From the NCBI RefSeq assembly GCF_001905095.1, contig NZ_LWLS01000002.1, forward strand, positions 162,258 through 226,257: 64,000 nt of DNA. Direction: 5' to 3'. Positions 1-8,684 of this stretch are shown one piece after another. Below the pieces are notes generated by a model. That model was not told where the DNA came from. It worked only from the letters and a program-made list of their open reading frames with translations, and ran no database searches. Source of the stretch: Micromonospora sp. CB01531 (lineage in GTDB: Bacteria; Actinomycetota; Actinomycetes; Mycobacteriales; Micromonosporaceae). Numbering within the stretch: the first letter of the stretch is position 1; each line of letters opens with the position of its first letter. The position numbers and the translations under genes were made by a program.

Positions 1-2275
1 GGCCGTGCAGCAGCAGTCGGGCCATCGCGTGCACCGCCCGGTTCTCCCGCCAGGTCGGGCCGGGGCGGGCGATGCCGGCAAGATAGATCGGCGCGTTGGT
101 GTGCACGAACGGCAACGCGACGAACTCGGTGAACCCGCCGGTGCGGTCCTGCACGCCGGCCAGCACCCGGAAGTGGGCGAGCCACTGGCCCGGGTGGTCG
201 ACGTGGCCGTACATCATCGTGGAGCTGGACCGGATGCCCAGCTCGTGAGCGGTGCTCACCACCTCGACCCAGGTGGCGGCCGGCAGCTTGCCCTTGGTGA
301 GCACCCAGCGCACCTCGTCGTCGAGGATCTCGGCGGCGGTGCCGGGGATGGTGTCCAGGCCGGCCTCGCGGAGCTGGAGCAGCCACTCCTTCACCGGTAC
401 GCCGGCCTTCGCGGCGGCGGTCACGATCTCCATCGGGGAGAAGGCGTGCACGTGCATTCCCGGCACCCGGGCCTTGATCGCCCGCACGAGGTCGGCGTAT
501 CCGGTGACCGGCAGCTTCGGGTCGATCCCGCCCTGCAGGCAGACCTCGGTGGCGCCGGCCGCCCACGCCTCCTCGGCCCGGTCGGCGACCTGATCGACGG
601 AGAGCCGGTACGCGTCGGCGTCCCGCTCCCGTTGCGCGAAGGCGCAGAAGCGGCAGCCGACGTAACAGACGTTGCTGAAGTTGATGTTGCGGTTGACCAC
701 GTACGTGACGTCGTCGCCGATCGCGTCCCGGCGGACGTCGTCCGCGATCCGGCACAGCTCGTCCAGCGCCGGCCCGTCCGCGCCGAACAGCGCCAGCGCC
801 TTCGCCTCGTGCGCCGGATCGAGCAGCGCCGCCGGGTCCTCGGCGGCCAGCCGTAGGCCCGCGCGCAGGTCAGGGTCGCTCGATCCGCCCGTCGGTACGC
901 TGACCTTGCCCGCGACCGCCGACCAGTCGCCGTAGACGCTGTCGAAGTCGCCACGCCGGTCCCCGGTCCGCCCGGTGGTGTCGATGGTGGCGTGCAGGTC
1001 GGTACGCCCACCGAACACCTCCTCCGGCTCCTGCCAGGGGCGGCCGACCGGGCGGGCCGCCTCGACGGCGAGCCCGGTCGCCGGGTCCGCGAGGGCGGTG
1101 ACATGCGGCAACAGGCGCGGATCCAGCCACGGGTCGCCGGCCCGGACGTACTCCGGGTAGATGGTCAGCCGCTCCCGCAGGGTGAAGCCGGCCTGCGCGG
1201 TCTGCCGGGCCAGCTCGTCGAGATGCGGCCAGGGGCGTTCCGGGTTGACGTGGTCCGGAGTGACCGGCGAAACCCCGCCCCAGTCGTCGATGCCGGCGCG
1301 CAGCAGCAGCGCGTACTCGCCCTCGATGAGGTTCGGCGGGGCCTGGATGCGCGCCTTCGGGCCGAGCAGCACCCGGGCCACCGCCACCGTGGCGGCCAGG
1401 TCCTGCAGCTCCGCGTCGGGCATGCCACGCATCGCGGTGTCCGGCTTGGCGCGGAAGTTCTGCACGATCACCTCCTGGAGGTGGCCGTACTCCCGCATGG
1501 CCCGGCGGATCGCGAAGAGGGCGTCGACCCGCTCGGCCAGGGTCTCCCCGATGCCGATGAGGATGCCGGTGGTGAACGGCACGCCGACCCGGCCGGCGTC
1601 GTCGAGCACCCGGAGCCGGACCGCCGGCTCCTTGTCCGGCGACCCGTAGTGCGGGCCGCCCGGCTCCGACCAGAGTCGCGTCGCGGTGGTCTCCAGCATC
1701 ATGCCCATGCTCGGCGCGACCGGCTTCAGCCGTTGCAGCTCCGACCAGGAGAGCACGCCCGGGTTGAGGTGTGGCAGCAGGCCGGTCTCCTCCAGCACCG
1801 CCACCGCGCAGGCCCGCAGGTAGTCGAGCGTGGACCCGTAGCCGCGCTCGTCCAGCCACTGCCTTGCCGCCGGCCAGCGCTCCTCGGGGCGGTCGCCGAG
1901 GGTGAACAGGGCCTCCTTGCAGCCCTGCGCCGCGCCCTCCCGGGCGATCGCCAGCACCTCGTCCTTCTCCAGGTACGCGGCCGGGAGCCGGTGCGGCACC
2001 GTGGCGAACGTGCAGTAGTGGCAGCGGTCCCGGCAGAGCCGGGTCAGCGGGATGAAGACCTTCTTGGAGAAGGTGACGACCCCGGGGCGGCCGGCCTCCC
2101 GCAGCCCCGCGTCGCGTACCTCGCCGGCGATCCGGAGCAGCTCGTCCAGCGCCTCGCCGCGCGCGGTGAGCAGGGCGCTCGCCTCGTCGACGTCCAGCGC
2201 CCGGCCGGTCGCGGCCCGGCCCAGGGCCCGCCGGACGCTCGCCTCGGTGGGGACGGACCCGGTGCGATCAACCAT
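1..2275 (-). CDS. fbiC: FbiC, FO synthase (CofG/CofH fusion), 3'-truncated by window edge
   Basis: FbiC makes FO (7,8-didemethyl-8-hydroxy-5-deazariboflavin), the chromophore of coenzyme F420, from a ribityl-aminopyrimidine and tyrosine by two radical-SAM reactions. I translated 758 codons from ATG 2275. The CofG half carries a CxxxCxxC cluster motif (CRDRCHYC, residues 81-88), and the CofH half carries a second (CYVGCRFC, near residue 535). Actinobacterial FbiC is about 850 residues, so roughly the last 90-100 are missing beyond position 1. No Shine-Dalgarno precedes the ATG; a TAGGGT hexamer ends six bases before it, which suggests a leaderless mRNA. fbiA and fbiB lie 1.3 kb away on the other strand. 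Confidence 0.96.
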   Translation of the reverse strand, partial: MVDRTGSVPTEASVRRALGRAATGRALDVDEASALLTARGEALDELLRIAGEVRDAGLREAGRPGVVTFSKKVFIPLTRLCRDRCHYCTFATVPHRLPAAYLEKDEVLAIAREGAAQGCKEALFTLGDRPEERWPAARQWLDERGYGSTLDYLRACAVAVLEETGLLPHLNPGVLSWSELQRLKPVAPSMGMMLETTATRLWSEPGGPHYGSPDKEPAVRLRVLDDAGRVGVPFTTGILIGIGETLAERVDALFAIRRAMREYGHLQEVIVQNFRAKPDTAMRGMPDAELQDLAATVAVARVLLGPKARIQAPPNLIEGEYALLLRAGIDDWGGVSPVTPDHVNPERPWPHLDELARQTAQAGFTLRERLTIYPEYVRAGDPWLDPRLLPHVTALADPATGLAVEAARPVGRPWQEPEEVFGGRTDLHATIDTTGRTGDRRGDFDSVYGDWSAVAGKVSVPTGGSSDPDLRAGLRLAAEDPAALLDPAHEAKALALFGADGPALDELCRIADDVRRDAIGDDVTYVVNRNINFSNVCYVGCRFCAFAQRERDADAYRLSVDQVADRAEEAWAAGATEVCLQGGIDPKLPVTGYADLVRAIKARVPGMHVHAFSPMEIVTAAAKAGVPVKEWLLQLREAGLDTIPGTAAEILDDEVRWVLTKGKLPAATWVEVVSTAHELGIRSSSTMMYGHVDHPGQWLAHFRVLAGVQDRTGGFTEFVALPFVHTNAPIYLAGIARPGPTWRENRAVHAMARLLLHG

Positions 2276-2287
2276 CCGTCCACCCTA
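2276..2287 (-). promoter_or_regulatory. -10 element and leaderless start of fbiC
   Basis: On the minus strand TAGGGT is followed by six bases (GGACGG) and then the fbiC ATG. There is no Shine-Dalgarno. This spacing would place the transcription start at the start codon. It matches at least ten other starts in the window. Confidence 0.55.
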
Positions 2288-2357
2288 TGCGCTGCCCATC
2301 CACCGCACGCCGTGCCCGCGCCCGGTGGACGCCGTCGGCCGGCTCCGTGGCCGCCGA

Positions 2358-2406
2358 CTCGCGGAAAGGGTGGCCTCCGGCGTGGGGTGGCCACCCTTTC
2401 CGTGAG
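2358..2406. terminator. Long hairpin between the proline-rich gene and fbiC
   Basis: An 18-bp stem (2358-2375 paired with 2389-2406, one G.U pair) encloses a 13-base loop. It has no T-tract, as is usual for high-GC actinomycete terminators. It lies just downstream of the stop of the gene ending at 2431 and upstream of the fbiC start. Confidence 0.7.
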
Positions 2407-2430
2407 AGTGCTGACCGTGATCTCAAGCGG

Positions 2431-3381
2431 TCAGCGCGGGTGGTTCGGGTCGTCGCGGTCGAAGCGCTGGGTACGGTCGCTGTCCGGTGTGGCCGGTTGG
2501 CCGGGCTCGGCCGGCTGGCGCGGGATGGCCTGGGTCGGGTCCGCCGACGGCGGCTGGCCAAAGGGCGGGGCCGGGTGCGGGGCCCCGAACGGCGGCGCGG
2601 ACTGCGGGGCGTGCGGCGGGGCGGTGTTGAACGGCGGCGCCGACTGCTGCTGGCCCGGCTGGCCGGGCGGCGGGTAGCCACCGGGCTGGTTCGCCGGCCC
2701 GCCGGGCGCGTACCCGCCCGGGACGGGGTAGCCACCCGGCTGGCCGGGCGCGGGGTAGCCACCCGGCTGGCCGGACGCGGAGTAACCGCCCGGCTGGCCC
2801 GGCGCGGAGTAACCGCCCGGCGCCGGGTAGCCGGCCGGCGGCTGCGGCCAGCCCGGCTGCGGCTGCCCGTACACGCCGGGCTGCGGCTTCGGCCGGGGGA
2901 CGTAGTAGAGGGTGCGCCAGACCTTGAAGACCACGAAGGCGGCGACACCGAAGATCGCCACCCAGGCCAGCCGGGTCAGCAGGCCGAGGAAGGCATCCAG
3001 CACCTCGGCCTCGGCGAGCCGGCCGACCAGCCAGACCAGGAAGGTCAGCGCGCCGAAGAACGCGGCGAGGGCGTACTCGCCGAGGGCCGCCTGCGTGATC
3101 AGTTTGGCCTTGGGCAGCGCCGGGCGTACGTGGGTGGCGAGCAGGACGGCCAACACCGGCAGCACGGCCGACTCGACGCCGACGAAGATGAAGAAGGCGC
3201 TCCCCGCCCGACCGCTGAAGGTGCTGTAGCCGTCCATCGGCACCAGCAGGCGCAGCAGGCCGACGAAAAGCAGCACGGCATTGGCGCCGAGCAGGACGAG
3301 CGCGGCCAGTTCGCGCAGTGGCTTGGTCAACTGGCTGGCCTGCGTGGCGTCGCCGGACGCGGGCTCGGCGGGGCTGGTCAC
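2431..3381 (-). CDS. Proline/glycine-rich membrane protein of unknown function
   Basis: A 316-residue protein. The start is set at GTG 3381 because AGGGGGAG lies a few bases upstream; an in-frame start at 3417 has no such site. After a short hydrophilic N-terminus there are about four hydrophobic segments in the first 155 residues (for example [19 protein letters not shown]). A long tail rich in Pro, Gly, Tyr and Gln follows, with the 9-residue unit GGYxAxGQP repeated about three times, ending in an acidic, Arg-rich stretch. The tail is probably cytoplasmic and disordered. I do not recognise a functional family. Similar tails occur on the DUF4328 protein (38677-39624) and one Bax-inhibitor-like protein (60725-61564) here. 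It is separated from fbiC by a hairpin, so it is probably a single-gene unit. Confidence 0.85.
   Translation of the reverse strand: MTSPAEPASGDATQASQLTKPLRELAALVLLGANAVLLFVGLLRLLVPMDGYSTFSGRAGSAFFIFVGVESAVLPVLAVLLATHVRPALPKAKLITQAALGEYALAAFFGALTFLVWLVGRLAEAEVLDAFLGLLTRLAWVAIFGVAAFVVFKVWRTLYYVPRPKPQPGVYGQPQPGWPQPPAGYPAPGGYSAPGQPGGYSASGQPGGYPAPGQPGGYPVPGGYAPGGPANQPGGYPPPGQPGQQQSAPPFNTAPPHAPQSAPPFGAPHPAPPFGQPPSADPTQAIPRQPAEPGQPATPDSDRTQRFDRDDPNHPR
2731..2811 (-). repeat. Three 27-bp tandem repeats in the Pro/Gly tail
   Basis: Three consecutive 27-base units (2731-2757, 2758-2784, 2785-2811) differ at a few positions and encode [13 protein letters not shown] 9-residue units. Such in-frame repeats may vary in copy number between strains. 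Confidence 0.8.
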
Positions 3382-3542
3382 GAACTCCCCCTGGGGACGA
3401 AAACGGACAGGTGCCAACGCGAGCCTAGCCTGCTTCCTACTGGTTGCTCATAGCTGAGCGGATCGGACGGTTCGCTTCCGCTTCCCTCACAGTCCCCCGG
3501 CCACCGGCCGGGCGACGGCGGCGCGTAGGGAAGGATGGAGCC

Positions 3543-4490
3543 ATGCGCATCGTGGTACTGACCGGCGGGATCGGGGGCGCGCGGTTCCTGCTCGGGGTCC
3601 GGGCGTACGCCCGGGAGGTGGGCGCCGAGGTGACCGCCGTGGTCAACGTCGGCGACGATCTGCTGCTGCACGGGCTGAAGGTCTGCCCCGACCTGGACAG
3701 TGTGATGTACACGCTGGGCGGCGGCGCCGACCCGGAGCGGGGCTGGGGCCGGGTGGGCGAGACCTGGACAGTCAAGTCCGAGCTGGCCGCGTACGGCGCG
3801 GAGCCCGCCTGGTTCGGGCTGGGCGACAAGGACATCGCCACCCACCTAGTCCGGACGACGATGCTCAACGCCGGCTACCCGCTGTCCGCCGTGACGGCCG
3901 CGCTGGCCACCCGGTGGGAGCCGGGGCTTACCCTGCTGCCGGCCACCGACGACCGGCTGGAGACCCACGTCGTCGTCGACGGGGACCAAGGGCAGCGGGC
4001 GATCCACTTCCAGGAGTGGTGGGTGCGGTACCGGGCGGACATCCCCACGCACCGGTTCGTCTTCGTTGGCGCGGATACGGCGAAGCCGGCGCCGGGTGTG
4101 CTGGAGGCGGTCGGCTCCGCCGACGTGGTGCTGATCGCGCCGAGCAACCCGGTGGTGAGCATCGCCCCGATCCTGGCCGTACCGGGTCTGCGCGACGCGG
4201 TGACCGACGGGCCGGCCCCGGTGGTCGGCGTGTCCCCGATCATCGGCGGCGCGCCGGTACGCGGCATGGCCGACCGCTGCCTCGCCGTGCTCGGCGTGGA
4301 GTGCAGCGCGGCCGGGGTGGGCGGCCTCTACGGTGGCCGGTCGGCGGGCGGCCTGCTCGACGGCTGGCTGGTGGCGCCCGAGGACGAGGGGACGCTGGTG
4401 CCGGACGCGTCCGTACGGTCGGCACCGCTGCGGATGATCGACGAGGCGGCGACGGCGGCGATGGTCCGGGCCGCGTTGGAGTTGGTGTGA
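3543..4490 (+). CDS. fbiA: FbiA, phosphoenolpyruvate/lactate transferase of F420 synthesis (CofD family)
   Basis: FbiA (CofD family) transfers the activated 2-phospholactate or phosphoenolpyruvyl group onto FO, giving (dehydro-)F420-0. The protein has 315 residues, close to the usual family size of about 310-330. It opens with the family N-terminus MRIVVLTGGIGGARFLLG and keeps the internal NVGDDLLLHGLKVCPDLDS block and a SNPVVSIAPIL segment. The ATG at 3543 has AGGATGGAG just upstream, which decides it over earlier in-frame starts. Its stop overlaps the GTG of fbiB, so the two are translationally coupled. Confidence 0.96.
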   Translation: MRIVVLTGGIGGARFLLGVRAYAREVGAEVTAVVNVGDDLLLHGLKVCPDLDSVMYTLGGGADPERGWGRVGETWTVKSELAAYGAEPAWFGLGDKDIATHLVRTTMLNAGYPLSAVTAALATRWEPGLTLLPATDDRLETHVVVDGDQGQRAIHFQEWWVRYRADIPTHRFVFVGADTAKPAPGVLEAVGSADVVLIAPSNPVVSIAPILAVPGLRDAVTDGPAPVVGVSPIIGGAPVRGMADRCLAVLGVECSAAGVGGLYGGRSAGGLLDGWLVAPEDEGTLVPDASVRSAPLRMIDEAATAAMVRAALELV

Positions 4491-5575
4491 GACTGGAGAT
4501 CCTGCCCGTGCCGGGCATCGGCGACGTGACCGAGGGCGACGACCTGGCGGCGATGATCGCCACTGCGGCGCCGTGGCTGCGCGACGGGGACGTGCTGGTG
4601 GTGACCAGCAAGATCGTGTCGAAGGCGGAGGGCCGGCTGGTCGACGTGCCGGCGGACGGGCCTGACCGGCTCGCCGCGCGGGACGAGGTGCTCGCGGCGG
4701 AGACCGCACGGGTGGTGGCGGCCCGGGGTGCCACCCGGATCGTGCAGACCCACCACGGGTTCGTGATGGCCTCCGCCGGCATCGACGCCTCGAACGTGGA
4801 CAAGACCCGACTGGTGCTGCTGCCCCGGGATCCGGACGCGTCCGCCCGCGCGCTACGGGCCGCGCTACGCGACCAGTACCACCTGGACGTGGCGGTCATC
4901 ATCAGTGACACCATGGGCCGGCCGTGGCGCAACGGCCTGACCGACGTGGCGCTCGGCGTGGCCGGGATGCCGGCGATCCGCGACCACCGGGGGGAGATCG
5001 ACCCGTACGGCAACGAGCTACAGCTGACCCAGATGGCGGTGGTGGACGAGCTGGCCGCCGCCGGTGAGCTGATCAAGGGCAAGTGCGACCAGGTACCGGT
5101 CGCGGTCGTCCGCGGCTACCTGGGGGTGGCGGGGGCCGACGACGGCGAGGGTGCCCGGGTGCTGGTCCGGGAGGCCGCCCTGGACCTCTTCTCGCTGGGC
5201 ACCGCCGAGGCGAAGGCGGCCGGGCTGCGCGAGGCCGCGCTCCTCGCCGACGGGCCGGGCCCGTCGCCGGCCGACCCGGCCGCGGTCGACCGGGCGATCG
5301 CCGCGGTCGCCGGGGTGGTCGCGCCCGGCACGGTCTTCACCCAGGTCACCGACGCCGAGGTACGCGCCGGCATGGTCGCCGGCGTGCCTGGCTGGCCCGT
5401 GCACGCGAGCGGGCTCGTGCTCGGGGCGCCGCCGGCCCCGGTCGACCAGGGCGACCTGGTGCGCTTCGGCGCCGACCTGCAGCGCCTGCGGACCGCGCTG
5501 GCCGCGGAGGGCATCTCCTCGGCGGTGTTCCCGCCGCCGGTCGGCAGCACCGCCAGCGCCGCCCTGGCCCTCTGA
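4487..5575 (+). CDS. fbiB: FbiB, F420-0:L-glutamate ligase (CofE domain only, no nitroreductase domain)
   Basis: The CofE domain adds gamma-linked glutamates to F420-0 using GTP. GTG 4487 overlaps the fbiA stop by four bases. Residues about 1-245 carry recognisable CofE sequence (LEILPVPGIGDVTEGDDL, LVVTSKIVSKAEGR, VIISDTMGRPWRNG). The protein ends at 362 residues. Mycobacterial FbiB is about 448 residues, with a C-terminal FMN-binding nitroreductase domain that reduces dehydro-F420-0. Here residues 246-362 form an Ala/Pro-rich segment ending in an NTD-like ALAAEGISSAVFPPPVGSTA tail, too short for that domain. The next gene begins 150 bp later on the other strand, so no frameshifted remainder is likely. 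Confidence 0.93.
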   Translation: MRLEILPVPGIGDVTEGDDLAAMIATAAPWLRDGDVLVVTSKIVSKAEGRLVDVPADGPDRLAARDEVLAAETARVVAARGATRIVQTHHGFVMASAGIDASNVDKTRLVLLPRDPDASARALRAALRDQYHLDVAVIISDTMGRPWRNGLTDVALGVAGMPAIRDHRGEIDPYGNELQLTQMAVVDELAAAGELIKGKCDQVPVAVVRGYLGVAGADDGEGARVLVREAALDLFSLGTAEAKAAGLREAALLADGPGPSPADPAAVDRAIAAVAGVVAPGTVFTQVTDAEVRAGMVAGVPGWPVHASGLVLGAPPAPVDQGDLVRFGADLQRLRTALAAEGISSAVFPPPVGSTASAALAL

Positions 5576-5724
5576 CCACCGCTCCGGTCTCGGACCCCGT
5601 CCCCCCACTCACCGACCCGGCGGGGCCCTGATGCCGCGCCACGTTGCCGACCGGGCGGGTCCGGATCCCGCTGACCCCACCACCTCTCCGAACTGGCGGC
5701 AGCCAACGGGCCCGGCGCAGTGGG

Positions 5725-6732
5725 TCAGGCGTCGAGGACGGCGCGGCCGAGCGGGGTCAGGGTGTGCAGCACGGTGTTGCGGTCACGGTGGCTGACCAGC
5801 AGTCCGGCGTTGCGCAGCACGCTGGTGTGCTGGCTGGCCGCGGCGGCGGAGATGCGCAGCCGGCGGGCCATCTCGCCGGTGGTGCATCCCTCGTCGGCGG
5901 CTTCTAGCACGGCGGCGCGGGTGCGGCCGAGCAGGGCGGCCAGGGCCTCCCGGCTGGCGTCGTCGGCGTCCCGCCGGGCACCGAGCCCGGGCGCCGGGAT
6001 GAGCCCGTCGAGCCGGTCGACCGGATAGACCAGCACCGGCGGCAGCGCCGGGTCGACCAGCGCGACCGGGATGCGCGCGCAGAAGAACGACGGGACCAGC
6101 AGCAACCCCCGGCCGTCCAGGTGCAGTTCCCGGGTGTCCGGATAGTCGAGGACCTCGAGCACCCCGTCCGCCCACCGCATGCTGGGTCGGAGGCTGGCCA
6201 GCAGCCCTTCGGCCCCGCCGTCGAGCATCGCCCGGGCCCGCCGCGCCCGGTCCGCCTCCACGGCGGCCTGGATCCGGGACCAGTACGGGGTGACCGCGAG
6301 TTCCTGGTAGCGGGCCATCGAGCCGGTGAGGTGGCGCAGCACCTCGGGTTCGCCCCGGGCCAGCCCGGCGGCCGGGGCGGGCAGGACGTTCTCCTCGGCC
6401 AGCCGGGTCAGGTCCCGGTGCAGCATGTCTACCGGGGTGCCCCGGACCGCTTCCAGCCCCGCCGCCAGGCCGTCCTTGCTGGCGTACGGGGTGAGGAAGT
6501 CGGGGAAGTAGCCGCGGGGTGGGTTGAGGGCCAGGAGGAGACGGAAGCGTTCCCCGGCGCTCTCCTCCATCCGGAGGGTGTTGGCCACGGTGCGTCGCCA
6601 TGGCGTCAGCAGCGGGTCACGTCCGCGACCCTGGAGCAGGTGCAGGCTGAGGACCAGTTCCCAGACCGGGTCTGCGGCGGGTGCCACCCTGGTCCGCAGG
6701 ATGTCCTCGCTCGAGAAGATGATCTTCAGCAT
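5725..6732 (-). CDS. ArsR-type winged-helix regulator with a large N-terminal domain (DUF5937-like)
   Basis: A 335-residue putative transcriptional regulator. The last 75 residues form a winged helix of the ArsR type (AADEGCTTGEMARRLRISAAAASQHTSVLRNAGLLVSHRD...TPLGRAVLDA). The first 250 residues resemble the DUF5937 domain often fused to such helices in actinomycetes, including the opening ILRTRVAPAADPVWELVLSLHLL. No metal-binding cysteine pair is seen, so metal sensing is unlikely and the ligand is unknown. ATG 6732 is preceded by GGGAG. The gene stands alone, with a nested hairpin upstream that belongs to the next gene. Confidence 0.85.
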   Translation of the reverse strand: MLKIIFSSEDILRTRVAPAADPVWELVLSLHLLQGRGRDPLLTPWRRTVANTLRMEESAGERFRLLLALNPPRGYFPDFLTPYASKDGLAAGLEAVRGTPVDMLHRDLTRLAEENVLPAPAAGLARGEPEVLRHLTGSMARYQELAVTPYWSRIQAAVEADRARRARAMLDGGAEGLLASLRPSMRWADGVLEVLDYPDTRELHLDGRGLLLVPSFFCARIPVALVDPALPPVLVYPVDRLDGLIPAPGLGARRDADDASREALAALLGRTRAAVLEAADEGCTTGEMARRLRISAAAASQHTSVLRNAGLLVSHRDRNTVLHTLTPLGRAVLDA

Positions 6733-6909
6733 GGAGCGCTCCCGGGGGCGGACAGAGGGAGAGCCCGCCACCAGTGGCACTGTACCCGGCGGCACTAATC
6801 TCCATCTTTAAGCGTGGGCTGAAAAACCTCGACGCCGACGGGGCCGGTTGGGCATGCTTCCCTTGCCCATCCGGCTTGGGACGGTGGTTGCACCCACCCG
6901 CGGGCTCGG

Positions 6910-6974
6910 GGACGACCGGACGGCATCACGAGGGTCTGCGGCGGGTTCTCCGCAGAGATGCCATCCGGTCGTCC
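6910..6974. terminator. Nested hairpin downstream of the DUF3616-like gene
   Basis: A 17-bp outer stem (6910-6926 with 6958-6974, one G.T mismatch) encloses a 7-bp inner stem (6935-6941 with 6950-6956). It lies 18 bp beyond the stop of the minus-strand gene 6992-8029 and about 180 bp upstream of the ArsR-type gene, so it probably terminates the former. Confidence 0.65.
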
Positions 6975-6991
6975 GACCCGGCCCGGTCGTC

Positions 6992-8029
6992 TCAGTCGAT
7001 CCAGAGCGCCACCCGGTGGTCCTCGTCCGTCACGTAGTAGCAGCGCCCGTCCAGCTCGGCCAACCCCTCCACGTGGTGGAACGGCGCCAGCTCGGCCACC
7101 AGCTTTCCCGCCACCCGCGCGTCCGGCGTGACGTCCCACCGGAACCGGACGTGCCGCGAGGTCACCGCACCACCGTGCGGGTGGTCGTCCAACAGCACCG
7201 AACCCTTGCCCAACGCGTCGATCGACCCGATGACCGCCGCGTACCCGCCGTCCGGGGTGGGGGTGACGGCCCGGAAGCCGGTCAACGCGCCCGGCGGGGT
7301 CACCCCGGTCAGGGCGTACGCCCCGACGGCCCGGGGCCAGCCCGGTTGGGCACCGAACATGTCGGGCACCCCGGCCAGCTCGACCAGGATCGGCTCCCCC
7401 TCGGCGGTGACCGGGAAACGCAACCCGAGCAGCACCGTCCCGGCCGGCGTGAACGCGGCGGCCTCGACGTTGAGCGGCACGTCGTCCGCAGCGAGCCGGC
7501 GCACCCAGCTCTTGGCCCGGGCGGTGCCCCGGGCCAGGGTCTCCACGATGAACCGGTGCCGGACCCGGTCGCCCGGCGGCAGCGGAGTCAGCGGGGCCGC
7601 GGCCAGCGCGTCGTTGACCGCCCGGTGCAGCCGGAACTGGTTGCGGACCACGTGCACCGGCAGTGCCCCGTAGGCGGCGTCCTCCTCACGGAACCGGGCC
7701 ACGAACGCGCGGCGGGGCCGCAGCGGGCCGGCCTTCGACCCGAAGTGCGAGCCGAAGACGTACACCCAGCCGTCGTGGTGGGCGAGGGCCTCGCCGTCCT
7801 CGGTGCGGCCGTTCTCCCGACCGGCGTCGGCGGCCACGTGATGCGCCACCCACCCGCCGTCGTCGCGTTCCAGCAGCAGGGCCAGGCAGCGTTCCACCGG
7901 GCCCTCGTCCAGCACAGTCCAAAAACCCCGGCGGGCGCCGTGGGCACGCAGCAACGCCGGGGAGCGTACCGGCAACAGGTCGCTGGCCTCGTTACCGGCC
8001 ACGACGAACTCGACGAGTCGCAGGGTCAC
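6992..8029 (-). CDS. Conserved hypothetical protein, DUF3616/beta-propeller-like
   Basis: A 345-residue protein starting at GTG 8029 (VTLRLVEFVVAGNEASDLLPV). It has no signal peptide or membrane segment. Recurrent short blocks such as EALAHHDGWVYVFGSHFG, LNVEAAAFTPAGTVLLGLRFPV and HVEGLAELDGRCYYVTDED look like blades of a beta-propeller, and the order resembles DUF3616/SdiA-regulated-type proteins. That assignment is a guess from pattern. No catalytic motif is visible. No Shine-Dalgarno is present; TACCCT ends six bases before the GTG. It diverges from the Nudix gene across only 39 bp. Confidence 0.75.
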   Translation of the reverse strand: MTLRLVEFVVAGNEASDLLPVRSPALLRAHGARRGFWTVLDEGPVERCLALLLERDDGGWVAHHVAADAGRENGRTEDGEALAHHDGWVYVFGSHFGSKAGPLRPRRAFVARFREEDAAYGALPVHVVRNQFRLHRAVNDALAAAPLTPLPPGDRVRHRFIVETLARGTARAKSWVRRLAADDVPLNVEAAAFTPAGTVLLGLRFPVTAEGEPILVELAGVPDMFGAQPGWPRAVGAYALTGVTPPGALTGFRAVTPTPDGGYAAVIGSIDALGKGSVLLDDHPHGGAVTSRHVRFRWDVTPDARVAGKLVAELAPFHHVEGLAELDGRCYYVTDEDHRVALWID

Positions 8030-8041
8030 CGGGCCAGGGTA
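8030..8041 (-). promoter_or_regulatory. -10 element of the DUF3616-like gene (leaderless)
   Basis: On the minus strand TACCCT is followed by six bases (GGCCCG) and then GTG 8029. No Shine-Dalgarno is present. Confidence 0.5.
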
Positions 8042-8056
8042 CGAAGACCACGCTCG

Positions 8057-8068
8057 TAGAGTGTCGGA
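8057..8068 (+). promoter_or_regulatory. -10 element of the Nudix gene (leaderless)
   Basis: TAGAGT at 8057-8062 is followed by six bases and GTG 8069. It faces the minus-strand -10 at 8036-8041, so two promoters share a 39-bp gap. Confidence 0.55.
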
Positions 8069-8653
8069 GTGCCCGAGACCCGCACCGACCTCCCGACGTA
8101 CGCCGACCTGCACGCCGACGCCACCGCGCTGCTGAGCCGCTGGACGCCGACCAGCCCGGCGGCCGCCCTGGCCCGGGACCGGACCCTGGAGCTGCTGTCC
8201 GCCGGGCCGGTGGCGATGAGCCGCGCCCACCGGGCCGGACACGTCACCGCGAGCGCCCTGGTGCTCAACCACACCGGCGCGCGGGTGCTGCTCTGCCTGC
8301 ACGGCAAGTTCCGCAAATGGGTACAGCTCGGCGGGCACTGCGAACCCGGTGACCCGACCCTGGCCGCCGCCGCGCTGCGCGAGGCCGGCGAGGAGTCCGG
8401 GATCGCCGGGCTGACGGTCGACCCGGAGCCGATCGACGTGGACATTCACCCGGTCGCCTGCCAGGGCGGGTCACTGCACTACGACGTTCGGTACGCCGTG
8501 CTCGCCCCGCCGGGGGCGACCGAGCGGGTCAGCGACGAGTCCGAGGCGCTGGGCTGGTTCCCGCCGGACCGCCTGCCCGAGCCGCTGGCCGACGGGACCG
8601 TCCAGCTCGTCGCGCCGGCCCTCGCCGCCCTGGCCCGCCGGGCCGCCGGCTGA
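8069..8653 (+). CDS. Nudix hydrolase
   Basis: A 194-residue Nudix-family pyrophosphohydrolase. The Nudix box is complete (GGHCEPGDPTLAAAALREAG followed by EESGI, about residues 90-114), with the metal-binding REAGEE core intact. The substrate cannot be told from sequence. An N-terminal extension of about 60 residues (TYADLHADATALLSRWTPT) precedes the Nudix fold; this arrangement is common in actinomycete Nudix proteins. GTG 8069 is preceded by a -10-like hexamer rather than a Shine-Dalgarno. The gene is monocistronic, with manC converging 30 bp beyond its stop. Confidence 0.92.
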   Translation: MPETRTDLPTYADLHADATALLSRWTPTSPAAALARDRTLELLSAGPVAMSRAHRAGHVTASALVLNHTGARVLLCLHGKFRKWVQLGGHCEPGDPTLAAAALREAGEESGIAGLTVDPEPIDVDIHPVACQGGSLHYDVRYAVLAPPGATERVSDESEALGWFPPDRLPEPLADGTVQLVAPALAALARRAAG

Positions 8654-8684
8654 CCCGGCGGCCCGGCGGGGGCGCACGACCCGG

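Noticed and set aside
2358..2406. Repeated palindromes as a REP-like or mobile element family
   Set aside because: The hairpins at different loci share no common sequence and each lies at a transcript end, so terminators explain them.
992..2677. Long open plus-strand frame (561 codons) antisense to fbiC
   Set aside because: Caused by strong GC codon bias of fbiC; the translation is Arg/Gly/His-rich without any domain.
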